Under the pieces are notes generated by a model. The model worked only from the letters and a program-made list of their open reading frames with translations. It searched no databases and had not been told where the DNA came from. Shown here in pieces: positions 14,375 to 14,545 of a stretch of DNA of 14,545 nucleotides. Source of the stretch: an uncultured Clostridia bacterium (GTDB lineage Bacteria > Bacillota > Clostridia > Oscillospirales > Oscillospiraceae); NCBI GenBank assembly GCA_945926565.1, contig CAMELY010000018.1, forward strand, positions 1 to 14,545, written 5' to 3'. The translations under genes were made by a program, and so were the position numbers. Numbering within the stretch: the first letter of the stretch is position 1; each line of letters starts with the position of its first letter.

Positions 14375-14545
14375 TTACTTTACAATGGTCTTGCCCATGA
14401 AGTCAACGAGCTTTTCCACTTTCCCCATCAGTGTGCCGAACTGGCCGGGGGTGAGGGACTGCTGACCGTCGCACTTGGCGTGGCGGGGGTCGTTGTGTAC
14501 CTCCACAATGATGCCGTCCGCTCCGGCGGCGATGCCCGCCAGGGT
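14375..14545 (-). CDS. aroF: 3-deoxy-7-phosphoheptulonate synthase, C-terminal part
   Basis: The last 56 residues of a DAHP synthase of the AroF type that resembles KDO-8-phosphate synthase (type I-beta); the rest lies beyond the right edge. IAAGADGIIVEVH followed by DGQQSLTPGQF is the characteristic C-terminal metal- and substrate-binding stretch; most members have DGPQSLTP, so the second Gln is a small variation. It makes DAHP from PEP and erythrose-4-phosphate, the first step for the genes that follow. The stop TAA is at 14375-14377. Any N-terminal regulatory domain cannot be seen here. Confidence 0.93.
   Translation of the reverse strand, partial: TLAGIAAGADGIIVEVHNDPRHAKCDGQQSLTPGQFGTLMGKVEKLVDFMGKTIVK

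Overview
The window reads as chromosomal DNA of a GC-rich Gram-positive gut-type Clostridium, most likely an Oscillospiraceae member (Flavonifractor/Lawsonibacter/Oscillibacter-like). This is inferred from strong AAGGAGG-type ribosome binding sites, AT-rich intergenic gaps with sigma-A-like promoters and hairpin terminators, the style of the aromatic pathway enzymes, and the gene families present. Apart from the tail of one plus-strand gene at the left edge, every gene lies on the minus strand, so transcription runs right to left.

Right part (14545 to 6748): an aromatic amino acid cluster in the order aroF (partial), an unassigned 671-residue glycosidase-like protein, aroB, aroA, aroC, pheA (chorismate mutase/prephenate dehydratase), aroK, and an AroQ-like protein. 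The genes are tightly packed, with ATGA and GTGA overlaps at aroB/aroA and aroK/aroQ-like. A promoter with a perfect TATAAT lies on the stop codon of the glycosidase-like gene and could start a separate aroB-to-aroQ-like transcript. A hairpin terminator follows the last gene. Together these enzymes cover DAHP synthesis, dehydroquinate synthesis, shikimate phosphorylation, EPSP and chorismate synthesis, and conversion to phenylpyruvate. No aroE is present. The only dehydroquinate dehydratase candidate lacks most catalytic residues of the type II family, which is the most surprising point in the window.

Middle (6747 to 4879): a single FGGY-family sugar kinase gene with a near-consensus promoter, a perfect 17-bp palindrome just after the predicted transcription start, a pair of 14-base inverted sites flanking the promoter, and a strong terminator.

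Left-middle (4778 to 1852): a three-gene operon with its own promoter and terminator. It encodes two different esterase-D-like alpha/beta hydrolases and an ATP-grasp ligase, none with a signal peptide. This cassette looks like an uncharacterised small-molecule system: a ligase that joins a carboxylate to an amine or similar group, plus two hydrolases.

Left (1774 to 219): a cytoplasmic GH13 alpha-amylase with an added charged, proline-rich tail. It converges on the 3' end of an unidentified plus-strand gene (2 to 160), with a hairpin terminator between them. No RNA genes, insertion sequences, CRISPR arrays or long repeats were seen.
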